NCBI GenBank assembly: GCA_019118275.1
Contig: DWZH01000042.1
Coordinates: 1-64,000, forward strand
Reading direction: 5' to 3'
DNA length: 64,000 bases
From: Candidatus Brachybacterium merdavium
GTDB taxonomy: Bacteria > Actinomycetota > Actinomycetes > Actinomycetales > Dermabacteraceae
Shown: one piece after another, positions 63,134 to 64,000 of the stretch
Position numbering within the stretch: position 1 is the first letter of the stretch
Layout: every line of letters begins with the position of its first letter
Notes under the pieces: model-generated
Databases searched by the model: none
What the model was told of the DNA's origin: nothing
The model's input: the letters and a program-made list of their open reading frames with translations, nothing else
Position numbers and translations under genes: made by a program

Positions 63134-64000
63134 CGGCGGCCCCCCAGGAACGAGAGGGCCGCCACCGTGGCCATGCCGGCTGCCGCGATCCCCACCTTGG
63201 CGAACATCTGCGGCAGGAACTTGGTGGACACCTGCGGATCCGGCGGCAGCCCGTAGACCTCAGGTTCGTCGAGCAGCAGGAACACCGAGCCGGTGCCCCC
63301 GACCCCGTCGTTGGCGTTGGCACCGTACAGGCGCGCCTCGGTCATGCCCCGGTCGTGGAGCTGCTGGACGCGCTCCTGCGCGTCACCGACCAGCTCCTCA
63401 TGGTCGCCGAACCGGATGGACTGGGTGGGGCAGGTGGCGGAGCAGGCCGGCTCCTGACCGTCGACCAGACGGTCGTGGCACAGGGTGCACTTCTTGGCGG
63501 TGCCCTGGTCGGGAACCTCGTCCGTCCCCCCGGCACCGGTGGTGAAGGTGCCGTCGTCACGCCGCTCGATGACCCCGAAGGGGCAGGCCGCCACGCAGGT
63601 GCCGCAGCCGTTGCAGACATCAGGCTGCACCACCACGGAGCCGAACTCGGAGCGGTAGATGGCACCGGTGGGGCACACGTCCAGGCACCCGGCGTTGGTG
63701 CAGTGCTTGCACACGTCGGAGGACATCAGCCAGCGGAACTCCGGGGTGTCCGGCGGGGTGGTGTCCACTCCGGCGAGATCCCCCTCGGGCAGATCCCCGC
63801 GGCGGCCGCCGCTCTTGGGGCCGATGCCGGGCATGCCCAGGCTGACCAGCTTGCGGCCGGACTCACGGGCCTGCTCGATCCGCTCCTGCCCCTGTTCGAC
63901 GAAGGCCACGTGGCGCCAGGTGTTGGCACCCAGCTCCCCGGTGTTGTCGTAGCTCTGGCCGAGGATCTGCAGATCCCCGTCGGTCGGGTTGCGATTCCAT
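63130..64000 (-). CDS. 4Fe-4S ferredoxin-type subunit of formate dehydrogenase (start beyond right edge)
   Basis: Electron-transfer subunit of the FdnH/HybA type. The frame is open to the window edge and reads SYDNTGELGANTWRHVAFVE there, so the internal GTG at 63909 is not the real start; the first cluster motif lies outside. Visible cluster motifs are CKHCTNAGCLDVCP, CNGCGTCVAACP and the four Cys in CTLCHDRLVDGQEPACSATC. A C-terminal hydrophobic helix (last 30 residues) anchors it. The catalytic molybdopterin subunit gene should lie further right. Confidence 0.92.
   Translation of the reverse strand, partial: WNRNPTDGDLQILGQSYDNTGELGANTWRHVAFVEQGQERIEQARESGRKLVSLGMPGIGPKSGGRRGDLPEGDLAGVDTTPPDTPEFRWLMSSDVCKHCTNAGCLDVCPTGAIYRSEFGSVVVQPDVCNGCGTCVAACPFGVIERRDDGTFTTGAGGTDEVPDQGTAKKCTLCHDRLVDGQEPACSATCPTQSIRFGDHEELVGDAQERVQQLHDRGMTEARLYGANANDGVGGTGSVFLLLDEPEVYGLPPDPQVSTKFLPQMFAKVGIAAAGMATVAALSFLGGRR

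Overview
The window is a very G+C-rich, gene-dense stretch from an actinobacterial chromosome. The gene order (infB-ylxR-nusA-rimP; ispG-rip1-dxr; rlmN-cdsA-frr-pyrH-tsf-rpsB; xerC-dprA-yifB-yraN-rnhB-lepB-rplS-trmD-rimM-rpsP; ffh/ftsY; ndk-folC), DivIVA-repeat proteins, WXG100 proteins and a T-box on ileS point to Micrococcales. A Dermabacteraceae/Brachybacterium-like genome is my best guess, but this is inference from style, not from a search. Nearly everything is ordinary chromosomal backbone. No insertion sequence, prophage, integron or CRISPR array was seen.

Layout. 1-4776 (minus): infB (cut by the left edge), ylxR-like, nusA, rimP. 4906-9730: a ferritin-like Tat lipoprotein, proS, a pterin dehydratase-like gene and a GH15-like exported protein. 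9745-21177 (minus): isoprenoid, lipid and translation genes in tightly overlapping operons (GNAT, ispG, site-2 protease, dxr, two DivIVA-repeat proteins, rlmN, cdsA, frr, pyrH, tsf, rpsB). 21552-37359: an M23-like exported protein, then a long minus-strand block of DNA processing, RNase HII, signal peptidases and ribosome assembly genes, an amidohydrolase, ffh and ftsY. 37498-40008: small membrane protein, ndk, DUF4233, folC. 40197-43082: a translationally coupled pair ending in a WXG100/alpha-beta hydrolase protein (likely type VII secretion substrate) and a lipoprotein. 43269-47301: ileS under a T-box leader, and a 2Fe-2S ferredoxin. 47333-52760: small membrane protein, SDR, a zinc sensor/CDF exporter pair, an unrecognised 459-residue protein with a possible degenerate nuclease core, and a lipoate ligase. 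52880-57343: valS, a membrane protein and a second, Gly-rich WXG100 protein. 57450-64000: a full selenocysteine system (selB, selA, tRNA-Sec, selD) beside the membrane and iron-sulfur subunits of a formate dehydrogenase whose catalytic gene should lie just past the right edge.

Regulation. At least seven genes carry a TANNNT-like -10 hexamer that ends exactly 6 bases before the start codon, with no Shine-Dalgarno sequence, so leaderless transcription looks common. The exceptions are informative: ileS (T-box), rplS (about 200-nt structured leader) and rpsB (about 230-nt leader). Strong perfect-stem hairpins without T-tracts mark several operon ends, and one sits between rpsB and tsf.

The most distinctive content is the selenocysteine/formate dehydrogenase locus, the two WXG100-headed proteins with their coupled partner, and the unknown gene at 50150-51529.
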